A DNA stretch of 64,000 bases from Treponema putidum. Its GTDB lineage: Bacteria > Spirochaetota > Spirochaetia > Treponematales > Treponemataceae. The notes below the pieces were generated by a model. That model was not told the DNA's origin. It saw only the letters and a program-made list of their open reading frames with translations, and searched no databases. Of the stretch, positions 1 through 8,714 are shown in pieces. Made by a program: the position numbers and the translations under genes. Each line of letters begins with the position of its first letter. Within the stretch, counting starts at the first letter, position 1. The DNA is taken from NCBI RefSeq assembly GCF_000755145.1, contig NZ_CP009228.1, positions 1,051,827 to 1,115,826 of the forward strand. The letters are read 5' to 3'.

Positions 1-35
1 CGTTTTAGATCTACATGTAGAATTATTGTATGTAG

Positions 36-212
36 TTTGTTTATAAATTGCGTGAAAAAATTTTTTCAGGATTTGGTAATCCTTGCAAGAATTTATTACA
101 AGAACATTTGAGAGTTTTAACTATTAGGGATAATAATCATCCTTGTGCAAAAGAAATAAAAAAAGAGTTAAAACGGCTTAGAAAAATAAGTAAAAATACG
201 GCTATAGCTTGA
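36..212 (+). pseudogene. Possible decayed 3' end of an unidentified gene
   Basis: An open frame runs from just after an in-frame TAG (33-35) to a TGA at 210-212 and would encode about 58 residues ending in a Lys/Arg-rich helical tail. It has no start codon, no ribosome binding site and no recognised domain. The in-frame stop just upstream means it is not simply a gene entering from outside the window. It ends 27 bp before the convergent diguanylate cyclase gene. It may be non-coding sequence. Confidence 0.2.
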
Positions 213-238
213 AAAAATTATGTAATACTTGCCGGCAC

Positions 239-1390
239 TTATTGATCGAAAATGACAATCTTATTCTTTCCTTCTTTTTTTGCTTTATATAGAGCTGCAT
301 CGGCTTCTCCGATAATATCCGTGATAGGTTTACCTTCTATTAATTTACTAATGCCGGCACTGAAGCTGATTTGATGGTTTTGTAACTTGGATAAACAGCT
401 TTTATTAAATAGTTCTTTACTTTCATTCATTAATTTTTCGGCAGTAGTTTTATCCGAGTTGATTACAATTAAAAATTCTTCTCCTCCATAGCGAAATGCT
501 GTGAATACATCTTTTGAATACGACTTAAAAGTTTGTCCTAAGATTCTTATTACTTCATCTCCATATAAATGGCCGTAGTCATCATTAAGTTGCTTAAAAT
601 TATCAAGGTCTATCATTACTATGTATATTTCCTCTTTATACTCCTGTACCTTATTGATATATGTTCTAAAGGCAGCTCTGGAGTATAATCCTGAAAGATC
701 ATCTATCATCATACCATGCCAATATTTTTCTTTTTCTTGGAGAGTGTTTAGTATTTTTAAAAGTTGGATATCATTGTGATTAAGAATATATTTTGCAGTA
801 ATGTAGGATACAACGAGGATGCATTCCAGTACCATAAAGTCTAATATATAATTATTTGTTATAACGTAGTCTCCATCATATTTTATTACAAAAACAGACA
901 AGATGATCGCTGTAAAAGAAAAAACGGCCGTTATTTTTGTTACCTTTTTGTCATTATAAACTGTCGATAAAAATATCATAACCAAAAAACCTGCATAAAT
1001 CGTGACAAAGGCTTGATGAATCAAAATATAAATAAAGGCTTGAAATAATGAACTTAACATTACAAAGTAATTTTTAGTTTTTGGATCATAATACTTTCTA
1101 TTAAAAATTTTTGTTATAATATACAGCATAAAATTAATGATAAATGGAAATAGTGCAAATTTAAGAAAATAATTACAAAAAGATGTATTTACTTGGGATT
1201 TACCAATAAAATAATAAGAAAGTTCAAGGCAGAATGCAATGATTATAATGATAAGCTGAGTTCTTATGTGAATAAGCCTGAATTGTGCCTGTAGTGAATT
1301 TATTTCATTATGTGCAATTTGAGCATTATTGTTGAAAAAATCATGTAGGTAATTTTTAGTTACATCATCATTAATGTCATGCCCATTCAT
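239..1390 (-). CDS. Membrane-bound GGDEF diguanylate cyclase
   Basis: Predicted to make the second messenger c-di-GMP from two GTP at the inner membrane. Of the 383 residues, the first ~210 carry about five hydrophobic segments (near 44-62, 74-96, 108-140, 150-168, 180-200) that match no sensor family I recognise. The C-terminal ~150 residues are a GGDEF domain with the metal/substrate motif DLDNFKQLNDDYGH and an intact GGEEF signature at 302-306, so it should be active. The RxxD inhibitory site expected five residues before GGEEF is replaced by KDVF, so classical product inhibition is unlikely. A GTG at 1432 would extend the frame by 14 residues, but AAGGA eight bases upstream of the ATG at 1390 favours the shorter protein. 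The gene is monocistronic and lies tail-to-tail with the remnant at 36-212. Confidence 0.85.
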   Translation of the reverse strand: MNGHDINDDVTKNYLHDFFNNNAQIAHNEINSLQAQFRLIHIRTQLIIIIIAFCLELSYYFIGKSQVNTSFCNYFLKFALFPFIINFMLYIITKIFNRKYYDPKTKNYFVMLSSLFQAFIYILIHQAFVTIYAGFLVMIFLSTVYNDKKVTKITAVFSFTAIILSVFVIKYDGDYVITNNYILDFMVLECILVVSYITAKYILNHNDIQLLKILNTLQEKEKYWHGMMIDDLSGLYSRAAFRTYINKVQEYKEEIYIVMIDLDNFKQLNDDYGHLYGDEVIRILGQTFKSYSKDVFTAFRYGGEEFLIVINSDKTTAEKLMNESKELFNKSCLSKLQNHQISFSAGISKLIEGKPITDIIGEADAALYKAKKEGKNKIVIFDQ

Positions 1391-1445
1391 ATTATTATCC
1401 TTATCAAAAAATTGAGTAATTAAATAGTGCACAAATTTTAAAAAC

Positions 1446-2780
1446 TTATTTTGCCCCCAAGGCGGCCATCGTTATATAATTATACGGTTTATTGAAGTGG
1501 GGCAAAAAGAAGATATCTAAAAGTTTTAGCTTGTCTATTGTAAGTTTTTCTTGAATAGCAAGGGAGAACATATGAATTCCCATAGACATATCATAGGTGG
1601 AAGCCATTTGAGCTCCGATTATAACCCTTGTTTTTTTGTTATACACAATTCTTAATTTTACGGGAGGATTATCGTGTTCCATAAATTCGGGACGCTGCAA
1701 ATCTTCAAAGTCTGTAAACTCCGCATCAATCCCCAGTTTTTTTGCACGTTCTACAGTAACGCCGCTTGATACCATCTTCAAGTCATAAATGTTTATACCG
1801 TTAGAACCCTGAACGCCTATTCCTTCTAAAGAAATACCTGCAGCATTATAAGCTGCTATAATACCGCTTCTTACTGCATTTGTTGCAAGAGCAATGTAGG
1901 ACTGTTCACCGAGAGAGTTATCAAAAACCGTTGCACAGTCTCCTATTGCATAAACATCTTTTATGCTTGTTTCTTGTTTTAGGTTGACCGAATAAGCTCC
2001 GTTTTTAAAGGTTTGAAGTTTATCTTTTCCAAGTTCGGTATTGGGTCTAAAACCGATACAGACCACTACCATGTCGGCGGGATATTCTCCCTTGTCCGTA
2101 ACGACGGCTTCTACCTTTGTTCTTCCTTTGATTTCTTGGACGAGCTGATTATACGCAAGTTTTATTCCGTGATCGCTTAAATTTTTATCCATCAAATCCG
2201 TGAAGGGTTTATCGTAATAGTTTGAAAGGCTTGACGGCATCGCATCAATGAGCACAACTTCTTTATTATGCCTTTTAAAGGCTTCGGCAAGTTCAACTCC
2301 GATGTAGCCGGCCCCTACGACTGCAATTTTTTTAATTTCAGGATTTTTTAGTTTTTTAATAACTTCTTCGGCATTTTGAAAGATTTTTACCTGCTGAACA
2401 TTTTCCAAGTCCATACCCTTAATCTTCGGCATTATAGGAACCGAACCTGTCGCAAGGATTAATTTATCATAGGATTCTTCGATAGGCTGAGAGCCTTTGA
2501 CCGTGCCGTATACGATTTTTTTGTCAAAATCGATTCGCGTAATATCGGCTTCCATCGTAACCTTAGCACCCTTAGCTTCCAGTTTTTCTTTATTGGAATA
2601 AAAAAGACCTTCTGGGCCTCTAATTTGATTACCTATCCATAGGGCCATTCCGCAGCCCAAAAAGCTGATATTGGTATTTCGGTCAAAGACCACAACCTCA
2701 TTTTCTTTTGAAATATCCGTTAAAAAATTAATGGCCGATGTTCCGGCATGATTTGCACCCACTACTACGATTTTGCTCAT
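1446..2780 (-). CDS. nox: NADH oxidase / CoA-disulfide reductase family flavoprotein
   Basis: A FAD- and NAD(P)H-dependent oxidoreductase of the single-cysteine Nox/CoADR family. In anaerobes such enzymes reduce O2 (usually to water) or CoA disulfide in the cytoplasm. The 444 residues show an N-terminal FAD-binding fold ([12 protein letters not shown]), the redox cysteine in FLGCGMALW (Cys43), a second Rossmann motif for NAD(P)H ([13 protein letters not shown], about 153-165), the FAD motif YAIGDCATV and a C-terminal dimerisation domain. The start ATG follows AAGGAG at a good distance. The 5' region contains two perfect palindromes (2795-2808 and 2869-2880), suggesting regulation. Whether the substrate is O2 or CoA disulfide cannot be read from sequence; the treponemal protein is usually called NADH oxidase. 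Confidence 0.85.
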   Translation of the reverse strand: MSKIVVVGANHAGTSAINFLTDISKENEVVVFDRNTNISFLGCGMALWIGNQIRGPEGLFYSNKEKLEAKGAKVTMEADITRIDFDKKIVYGTVKGSQPIEESYDKLILATGSVPIMPKIKGMDLENVQQVKIFQNAEEVIKKLKNPEIKKIAVVGAGYIGVELAEAFKRHNKEVVLIDAMPSSLSNYYDKPFTDLMDKNLSDHGIKLAYNQLVQEIKGRTKVEAVVTDKGEYPADMVVVCIGFRPNTELGKDKLQTFKNGAYSVNLKQETSIKDVYAIGDCATVFDNSLGEQSYIALATNAVRSGIIAAYNAAGISLEGIGVQGSNGINIYDLKMVSSGVTVERAKKLGIDAEFTDFEDLQRPEFMEHDNPPVKLRIVYNKKTRVIIGAQMASTYDMSMGIHMFSLAIQEKLTIDKLKLLDIFFLPHFNKPYNYITMAALGAK

Positions 2781-2794
2781 ATTTAACTCCTTCG

Positions 2795-2808
2795 CCGCCT
2801 TAAGGCGG
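2795..2808. promoter_or_regulatory. 14-bp GC-rich palindrome in the nox leader
   Basis: CCGCCTTAAGGCGG is a perfect palindrome placed immediately before the AAGGAG ribosome site of nox in an otherwise AT-rich leader. It could be a regulator operator or a small RNA hairpin controlling translation. I know of no named regulator for this exact sequence. Confidence 0.45.
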
Positions 2809-2868
2809 ATCTCTTATATTGTACACCTAAATTCTTATTTAGTATAGGGTGTATGTTAATGATTATTT

Positions 2869-2880
2869 TTTACCGGTAAA
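2869..2880. promoter_or_regulatory. 12-bp palindrome upstream of nox
   Basis: TTTACCGGTAAA is a perfect palindrome about 90 bp upstream of the nox start codon. Between it and the gene lies another inverted repeat (CTAAAT-tctt-ATTTAG, 2827-2842). The position fits an operator for a dimeric regulator; the regulator is unknown. Confidence 0.35.
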
Positions 2881-2887
2881 TTCAAAC

Positions 2888-2917
2888 AAAAAAGACCCGC
2901 ATTCACGGGTCTTTTTT
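2888..2917. terminator. Bidirectional intrinsic terminator
   Basis: A six-base GC stem (GACCCG/CGGGTC) with a six-base loop is flanked by an A-run on the left and a T-run on the right, so it can terminate in either direction. It lies just beyond the stop codon of the minus-strand 47-residue gene and separates it from nox. Confidence 0.85.
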
Positions 2918-2969
2918 ATGGATGAATCTTTATATAAAGATTTTATGGCCTTAAATAGTTTTTACAAAA

Positions 2970-3113
2970 TTACATTGTAAAGTAATTGATACCTACATAA
3001 GCCTTCCAAACAAGGGGCTGTTCATTAATTTTTTCTTGCTGTGTTGATATTTCGGATCTTTGAGATGTACCGTTTTTTTTGTTTGACTTAATAAATTTTA
3101 ATAATGTTTTCAT
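2970..3113 (-). CDS. 47-residue orphan small protein
   Basis: Begins MKTLLKFIKSNKKNGTSQ and ends VGINYFTM. It has every mark of a real gene: TAAGGAGA at an ideal distance from the ATG, a near-consensus promoter upstream (3167-3195) and an intrinsic terminator after the stop (2888-2917). The N-terminal third is basic and amphipathic, the middle is polar (Ser/Gln/Glu-rich), and the end is hydrophobic and aromatic; there is no Cys and no clear membrane helix. No family is recognised. A peptide precursor, a small regulator or a membrane-associated peptide are all possible, but no processing enzyme is encoded beside it. Confidence 0.65.
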   Translation of the reverse strand: MKTLLKFIKSNKKNGTSQRSEISTQQEKINEQPLVWKAYVGINYFTM

Positions 3114-3166
3114 CTTTGCTTCTCCTTAAAGATATTGGCAGCTTTTTATCTGCTCTTGATACATCT

Positions 3167-3195
3167 AATATACATTAAAATAAAAAAGAAGTCAA
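3167..3195 (-). promoter_or_regulatory. Sigma-70 promoter for the 47-residue gene
   Basis: On the minus strand TTGACT and TATATT are separated by exactly 17 bases. The predicted start point, near 3160, gives a leader of roughly 45 bases containing the TAAGGAGA ribosome site. Confidence 0.7.
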
Positions 3196-3285
3196 GTAAA
3201 TTTAAAAGAATTTTATGTATTTTTGTGTAAATTTAGAGAAATATTTGTAATTATTTGCGGTTTATTACGGTAATCTCTAAAAAAT

Positions 3286-4257
3286 CTACTCCCAATCTCC
3301 TGCAAAAATAACTTCCGGTTCAAGTAAAAAGCCGGTTTTATCTTTAACGTTTTTTTGGACCTTTTCTATCAAAATTTTTACATCCGAAGCCGAAGCATCT
3401 TTTTTGTTAATTATAAAATTTCCATGCCAAGGAGCCACCTGAGCCCCTCCTTCACAGAGGCCTTTTAGGCCTGCATCTTCTATTAGCTTGCCGCTGGGCT
3501 GCCCGAATGTTCTGTTATTTTTAAATGTACTTCCGGCAGAAGGAGCCTTAAAATGCCCCTTTGAAATTCTATCTTGAATTTTCTCTTCGGTTTTGGCTGC
3601 AATTTCTTCCTTTATTCCATAAGTTAAAGTAAACACGGCAGAAATCACTATCTTTCGATTGTTTCTAATCTCGGTACTTATGGGATTTTGTTGAAACGGT
3701 GAAACTTTATAGCCCCAATCGGAAGGATTGTATTTATATTCTGCAAATTCCGTTTTACCATCATCGGCTAAGATATATTTTACTGATTTTAATCTATCCG
3801 AGATTGAAACATCATAACAGCGTGCGTTCATAAATACGGCTCCCCCGACGTTTCCGGGAAGACCTCCGAAACATTCCAGACCCGAAAGAGAATTTTTAAC
3901 AGCCCATTTTGTAAGATTATCAGTGAGAACGCCTGCTCCGGCTCTTACAAAAATTTTGTTCTCGGATTCACCTATAATTTCTATCTTGTTTAAGTTTTTT
4001 AGGCTGATTAAAACACCCCTAAACCCCTTATCTGAGACAAGGATGTTCGCTCCGCCTCCTATTAACGAGACAGGAATTTTATTTTTGAGTAAAAAAATTA
4101 AGGCTTCTTTTAAATGTTCTTCGTTTTTGGGGCAAAAAAAAGCTTCTGCATTACCTCCGATTTTATATGCTGTAAGAGGTTTTAGAGTTTTATCGAATTC
4201 TATACTTCCCTCTTGAAATAAAGGGGTATTATGAAGTATACTAAATAAATTATTCAT
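3286..4257 (-). CDS. murB: UDP-N-acetylenolpyruvoylglucosamine reductase
   Basis: Second committed step of peptidoglycan precursor synthesis: NADPH- and FAD-dependent reduction of enolpyruvyl-UDP-GlcNAc to UDP-N-acetylmuramate in the cytoplasm. The 323 residues contain the MurB signatures in order: TAYKIGGNAEAF, the FAD-binding GGGANILVSDKGF, GLPGNVGGAVFMNA, the catalytic serine in SAGSTFKNN and the C-terminal glutamate in LLEPEVIF. Length is normal. No Shine-Dalgarno sequence precedes the ATG; a TTGTTA/TATACT promoter ends eight bases before it, suggesting a leaderless or nearly leaderless message. It is divergent from cysS with 51 bp between starts. Confidence 0.95.
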   Translation of the reverse strand: MNNLFSILHNTPLFQEGSIEFDKTLKPLTAYKIGGNAEAFFCPKNEEHLKEALIFLLKNKIPVSLIGGGANILVSDKGFRGVLISLKNLNKIEIIGESENKIFVRAGAGVLTDNLTKWAVKNSLSGLECFGGLPGNVGGAVFMNARCYDVSISDRLKSVKYILADDGKTEFAEYKYNPSDWGYKVSPFQQNPISTEIRNNRKIVISAVFTLTYGIKEEIAAKTEEKIQDRISKGHFKAPSAGSTFKNNRTFGQPSGKLIEDAGLKGLCEGGAQVAPWHGNFIINKKDASASDVKILIEKVQKNVKDKTGFLLEPEVIFAGDWE

Positions 4258-4265
4258 TTGATTTT

Positions 4266-4294
4266 AGTATATACAATTATAAATTAGATAACAA
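4266..4294 (-). promoter_or_regulatory. murB promoter, leaderless spacing
   Basis: Minus-strand TTGTTA (4289-4294) and TATACT (4266-4271) with a 17-base spacer. Only eight bases separate the -10 box from the murB ATG, so transcription should start at or next to the start codon. Confidence 0.6.
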
Positions 4295-4308
4295 GATAGG
4301 GGGAACGT

Positions 4309-5787
4309 ATGAGCTTAAAATTACATAATACCTTGGGTAATAAAAAAGAAGAATTTATTCCCATTCATGAAGGTAAGGCCGGAGTTTACGGCTGCGGGCC
4401 TACAGTATATGACTATGCACACATAGGAAACTTACGCACCTACGTTTTTCAAGATATCCTTGTTAAGACGCTAAGATTTTTAGGTTATGATGTTACCCAT
4501 GTTATGAATATAACCGATGTCGGCCATCTGACCGATGATGAAGACTCGGGTGAAGATAAGATGGTAAAGTCTGCGGAAGAACGCGGAAAATCGGTGCTTG
4601 AAATTGCAGAATTTTATACGAAGGCTTTTTTTAAGGATACGGAAAGGCTGAATATCGAAAGGCCGGGTATTGTCTGCAAGGCCACCGAGCATATAAACGA
4701 AATGATAGAACTTATAAAAAGAATAGAAGCAAACGGACATACCTACATGGCCGGAGGAAATCTATACTATGATATTTCTACCTTTCCCAAATACGGAGAA
4801 TTGGCAAATATAAAACTTGAAGACCTTAAAGCCGGTGCACGTATTGAAGTAGATAAAAACAAGCGCAATCCTCATGACTTTGTTCTTTGGTTTACAAAGA
4901 GCAAGTTTGAAAATCAAGCCCTTGTCTGGGATTCGCCTTGGGGCAGAGGCTATCCCGGCTGGCATATTGAATGTTCGGCTATGAGCATGAAGTATCTGGG
5001 TGAACAAATCGATATCCACAAGGGCGGTATAGACCATATAAGGGTGCATCATACCAACGAAATTGCCCAATCCGAAGGGGCGACGGGTAAAAAATGGGTA
5101 AACTATTGGCTTCATAACGAATTCCTTGTTATGAATAAGGGCAAAATGTCTAAGTCTGCCGGTTCTTTTATCATTTTAGAAGATGTTATCAATAAGGGTT
5201 TTTCGCCCCTTGACTACCGTTTTTTGCTTTTAGGCGGACATTACCGAAGTCAGCTTACCTTTTCATGGGAAGCTATGGAAACGGCAAAAAACGGCCGAAA
5301 AAACTTAAATATGAGAGTTTCAAAGCTGATGGAAGACCTATCCGAAGCGAAAATTAAAGAATACGTGTCCTTGACAGGAACCCTTAACCTAAAAACTGCA
5401 AAAAGCATGATAGAAAATGAAAAAGCCCGCAGCTACTTTGATGATTTTGTTGCTGCAATGGAAGATGACTTTTCTACTCCAAAAGCTCTATCGGAACTGC
5501 AACTTTTGATAAAGGAAAAGGATATTCCTAAAAAAGATGTGTTAACGGTTCTCGCAGCTATGGATTCTATCTTGGGTATCAAGCTGATAGAAGAATCTTT
5601 TAATATGCTAATGGATAAAGATTCTATTCAAATCGATGAATCCGAAATTCTAAAATTGATAGAGGAGAGAGCTTCGGCAAAACTTGACAAAAACTATAAA
5701 CTTGCTGATGAAATTCGGGATAAGCTAAAAGGCATGGGTATTATACTTGAAGATCAGGGCAATAAAACGATATGGAAAAAATTATAA
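4309..5787 (+). CDS. cysS: Cysteinyl-tRNA synthetase
   Basis: Class I synthetase charging tRNA-Cys. The 492 residues include the zinc/substrate cysteine in [10 protein letters not shown] (Cys29), the HIGH-type motif AHIGN, the zinc-ligand segments GWHIECSAM and [10 protein letters not shown], and the KMSKS loop (GKMSKSAGS). The C-terminal DALR-like and anticodon-binding parts look complete. AGGGGGAA precedes the ATG, unlike the divergent murB. The ECF sigma gene follows 43 bp downstream without a clear terminator, so read-through is possible; murB-cysS-sigma factor is also the order I recall in T. pallidum. Confidence 0.97.
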   Translation: MSLKLHNTLGNKKEEFIPIHEGKAGVYGCGPTVYDYAHIGNLRTYVFQDILVKTLRFLGYDVTHVMNITDVGHLTDDEDSGEDKMVKSAEERGKSVLEIAEFYTKAFFKDTERLNIERPGIVCKATEHINEMIELIKRIEANGHTYMAGGNLYYDISTFPKYGELANIKLEDLKAGARIEVDKNKRNPHDFVLWFTKSKFENQALVWDSPWGRGYPGWHIECSAMSMKYLGEQIDIHKGGIDHIRVHHTNEIAQSEGATGKKWVNYWLHNEFLVMNKGKMSKSAGSFIILEDVINKGFSPLDYRFLLLGGHYRSQLTFSWEAMETAKNGRKNLNMRVSKLMEDLSEAKIKEYVSLTGTLNLKTAKSMIENEKARSYFDDFVAAMEDDFSTPKALSELQLLIKEKDIPKKDVLTVLAAMDSILGIKLIEESFNMLMDKDSIQIDESEILKLIEERASAKLDKNYKLADEIRDKLKGMGIILEDQGNKTIWKKL

Positions 5788-5830
5788 ATTGATATGTTTT
5801 TTATAAAACTGTAACATTTTGGAGTTAAGG

Positions 5831-6373
5831 ATGTTTAAAGAGAAAGGCGCTTTGAGGGCTTTATCGGATGATGATTTCAGATCGATATATGAGGCTCTCA
5901 TGCCTGTTATTTATAAAGTAGCCTACAATATAGTCAGAGAAGGAGATATAGCCGAAGATATCTGCCATGATTCTTTGATAAAAATGACCGAAAAAAAGAT
6001 GGAATTCCCGTCTATGGATGATGCTAAATACTGGCTTATTAGGGTTACGCGGAATGCATCGCTTAATTATGTAAAAAGGTGCGGTCGAGAACGAAAAGCT
6101 TATGCTAAAGCTCTAAAGGAAGATACCCGTAAGGTCGATACCGGAGAGGAGATAGTACTAAAGCAAGAGTCTATAAATTCGGTTCAAGCCGCTCTTGAAA
6201 AATTGCCGAAAAATTTGAGAGCTGTTTTACAGCTTAAAGAATACGGCAGTTTGAATTATAAGGAGATAGGCAGCATTCTTGGAATAAGCGAAGGTAACGT
6301 AAAGGTCCGAGTTTTTAGAGCTCGAGAACAATTAGCAAAATATATAGGAGAAAGCGATGTCTACATGCCCTGA
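5831..6373 (+). CDS. ECF-type RNA polymerase sigma factor
   Basis: An extracytoplasmic-function sigma factor of 180 residues. Region 2 spans roughly residues 20-85 (AYNIVREGDIAEDICHDS, then YWLIRVTRNASLNYVKR) and region 4 about 115-170 (LPKNLRAVLQLKEYGSLNYKEIGSILGISEGNVKVRVFRAREQ in part), a typical sigma-70 region 4 helix-turn-helix. The frame extends to a TTG at 5819, but that TTG overlaps GGAG, which sits correctly for the ATG at 5831; that start is used. The 3' end overlaps the anti-sigma gene by 17 bases, so both are co-translated. It probably drives an envelope-stress regulon and its own operon. Confidence 0.9.
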   Translation: MFKEKGALRALSDDDFRSIYEALMPVIYKVAYNIVREGDIAEDICHDSLIKMTEKKMEFPSMDDAKYWLIRVTRNASLNYVKRCGRERKAYAKALKEDTRKVDTGEEIVLKQESINSVQAALEKLPKNLRAVLQLKEYGSLNYKEIGSILGISEGNVKVRVFRAREQLAKYIGESDVYMP

Positions 6374-7019
6374 TAAAGATTTGTATTCAGTCTATGTTGA
6401 TGGAGAATTAGAGTCCTCATGGAAAGAAAAAATAGAAGAACACTTGGCTTCTTGTGAAAAATGTAAGAGAGTGGTTGACTCATACAGAACAATAAGTTTA
6501 AAACTATCGGAAAACTCGTCTCCGGATTTGGATATTCAAGGCTCCTTTCTCAAACTTTATGCGAAAAGACAGGATTGCTTAAAAAGGATGGAGATTAATA
6601 GAAATAAACCTACAAGTTGGATGTATAAATCAAATAAGATTCCTATTCCGGCATTAGCAGCGGCAGCTTTGTTTCTTTTTGTACTAACTCCTATTGTTGT
6701 GCTTAGTACACAAAAAAGTTTGACTCCGTCAGAGTCCGTTGCTGTTAGTGAATTTAAATCCGCAGCCCCTACAACAGAAAATTTAAAATCGGTAAATAAA
6801 TTTAAATTAAATGTTTCAAATATTTTCGGTTCAAATGAAAATGCTATTATTTTTGAAGGTAAGCCTCAAGAAATAAATCTAAGTAAATATGCAAATTTAT
6901 ATTTACCGCCATCAAATGAAACAAACTCTGATATATTAAATAAGAATATAAAAAACGAAACTTTATTTTTTGACTATACACATGGGATAACCGTAACTTC
7001 TTTTAAAAATGGGAAATAG
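6357..7019 (+). CDS. Zinc-finger anti-sigma factor, single-pass membrane protein
   Basis: 220 residues. The N-terminus is an anti-sigma zinc finger of the zf-HC2/ZAS type with His29, Cys33 and Cys36 (HLASCEKC) and a further cysteine at position 4. A membrane helix follows at about residues 96-117 (ALAAAALFLFVLTPIVVLS), then a ~100-residue external Ser/Asn-rich region of unknown fold. It should hold the upstream sigma factor at the membrane until an envelope signal releases it. It overlaps the sigma gene by 17 bases and the next gene by 11, so the three form a tightly coupled operon. Confidence 0.85.
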   Translation: MSTCPDKDLYSVYVDGELESSWKEKIEEHLASCEKCKRVVDSYRTISLKLSENSSPDLDIQGSFLKLYAKRQDCLKRMEINRNKPTSWMYKSNKIPIPALAAAALFLFVLTPIVVLSTQKSLTPSESVAVSEFKSAAPTTENLKSVNKFKLNVSNIFGSNENAIIFEGKPQEINLSKYANLYLPPSNETNSDILNKNIKNETLFFDYTHGITVTSFKNGK

Positions 7020-8688
7020 ATTTACTTATTCATTCAGAAAATTCTTTATTGTTAGATTTTTTGTATTTTTTATATTGTTAGGCGGACTTGTTGCTCTTAC
7101 CTTATATTTAACTTCTTTAACTGTAAAACACCCTGTTATAGCTGAGATTTCTCCCCCGATAGCTAAAGCCGGTGATCAAATTGTAATTTATGGGGAAAAT
7201 TTCGGTTCAGAGATAGATTCTTCTTGGATTGAGATAGGGGATGCAATCATTCAGGCGGAAAACTGTGATTCTTGGACAGATAAAAAGATTGTTTTTAAGT
7301 ATCCGGAATATCAAAATGGCGGTATTGTATATGTGGCCGTTCAAAATAAAAAATCTCCCCCGTCATTTATGGCTTCCGCTTCTTCAATTCCATCTATCAA
7401 AGATAAAACTTATGCGGGCGGTATGCCTGAGATTATCTCGTTGGATAAAGACTTTGCCGAAGTCGGCAGCATTATAAAAATTTCAGGTGAAAATTTTGGG
7501 GAGACAAGAGGTAATTCTCAAGTTTTGTTTGTATCCGACTTTAATTCTTCAATGATTCAGCAAGTTGAAAAAAAAGAAGAGATCGAGGCAGCCCGCTGTT
7601 CGGACTATGATTTTGATTTTGTGCTTTGGTCAAATGAAGAACTGCATGTTAGAGTGCCTGACGGTGCAGATTCAGGTATGCTTATGGTTATAACTTCTTC
7701 AGGAGCGAGCAATGCTGTTCCTTTTAGGGTAAGAAATAAAATAGGAACAAAGACTTATTCCAACAAAAAGAATTTTGTAATTGCAGCTGAGGTTGATATT
7801 TCGAATATGGCGGCTGCGGAAAAAAATTCTATGTTTATAAAAGTGCCCATTCCTATTGTTTTTTCGTCCCAACGAGATGTTAAGATTTTGTCTATTAATC
7901 CTTCTCCGTTTGTAGCCGATTATCAAGGGGCATCCATTCATCAATATGAGAATATAAACCCTTCCACAAAGATTCATATAAGACAAGAGTATAGTGTAAA
8001 TACCTACGAGGTAAACACGAGGATAAATCCCGTAAATGTAAGAATTAACTCACGCCAAAATAAAGAGATATATGATAACTATGCAATTGCTACCGAATTG
8101 ATTCCTTCTAATGATCCTATAATCCAAAAGACGGCGGCAGAAATTGTTCAAAATGAAAGGAACCCTTATAATAAGGCAAGACGTATATATAATTATTTAT
8201 TGAAAAATGTTGAAATAATTCCTTCTTCAATATTGAATTCCGGTGCTTCGCCGGTAAATGCCTTAACTGAAAAAAAAGCCGACACATACGACACTGCAAT
8301 TTTGTTTGCTGCTCTTGCAAGGGCTGTAGGTATACCGGCTCAACCGATTGCCGGTATTACGGCAGATGTTTCTCAAACGGTTTACCTTCACTGGTGGGCA
8401 GAATTTTATCTGGAAGGTTTCGGCTGGGTGCCTGTAGACCCCGGTATGGCTAAGGGCGTTCCTTTCGATATGGGAGTATCTCAGATGGAAAATTGGTACT
8501 TCGGCAATCTGGATGCTTTTAGAATTGCTTTTTCACGAGGTGAAAATATTCAGTCTCCTATGGCATCTAACAGCACAATGGTTTCAAAAGAAAGAAGCTA
8601 TGCTTTTTATAATGGTTGGGAAGAATATTCCGGTATAACAAAGTATAATTCCGTTTGGCGGACTCCGGTTATAATAGCAATTTACTAA
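7009..8688 (+). CDS. Membrane-anchored IPT/TIG and transglutaminase-fold protein, catalytic Cys missing
   Basis: 559 residues, third gene of the sigma/anti-sigma operon. A hydrophobic segment near 12-33 anchors the protein, and two IPT/TIG Ig-like domains follow (about 43-110, ISPPIAKAGDQIVIYGENFG, and 143-240, ending its first strand pair in SGENFG). After a ~120-residue linker there is a transglutaminase core at about 370-490. Aligned with the family pattern C-x-x-x-A...GIPA...H.WAE...W.PVDP, the His (461) and Asp (477) are present but the nucleophile position is Thr426 (TYDTAILFAALARAVGIPA). It therefore looks like a non-catalytic binding or scaffold protein facing the periplasm. It may be the sensor or a target of the sigma system. 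Confidence 0.75.
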   Translation: MGNRFTYSFRKFFIVRFFVFFILLGGLVALTLYLTSLTVKHPVIAEISPPIAKAGDQIVIYGENFGSEIDSSWIEIGDAIIQAENCDSWTDKKIVFKYPEYQNGGIVYVAVQNKKSPPSFMASASSIPSIKDKTYAGGMPEIISLDKDFAEVGSIIKISGENFGETRGNSQVLFVSDFNSSMIQQVEKKEEIEAARCSDYDFDFVLWSNEELHVRVPDGADSGMLMVITSSGASNAVPFRVRNKIGTKTYSNKKNFVIAAEVDISNMAAAEKNSMFIKVPIPIVFSSQRDVKILSINPSPFVADYQGASIHQYENINPSTKIHIRQEYSVNTYEVNTRINPVNVRINSRQNKEIYDNYAIATELIPSNDPIIQKTAAEIVQNERNPYNKARRIYNYLLKNVEIIPSSILNSGASPVNALTEKKADTYDTAILFAALARAVGIPAQPIAGITADVSQTVYLHWWAEFYLEGFGWVPVDPGMAKGVPFDMGVSQMENWYFGNLDAFRIAFSRGENIQSPMASNSTMVSKERSYAFYNGWEEYSGITKYNSVWRTPVIIAIY

Positions 8689-8714
8689 GGCAGACAGGTA
8701 TAAAGGCTAAAGAC

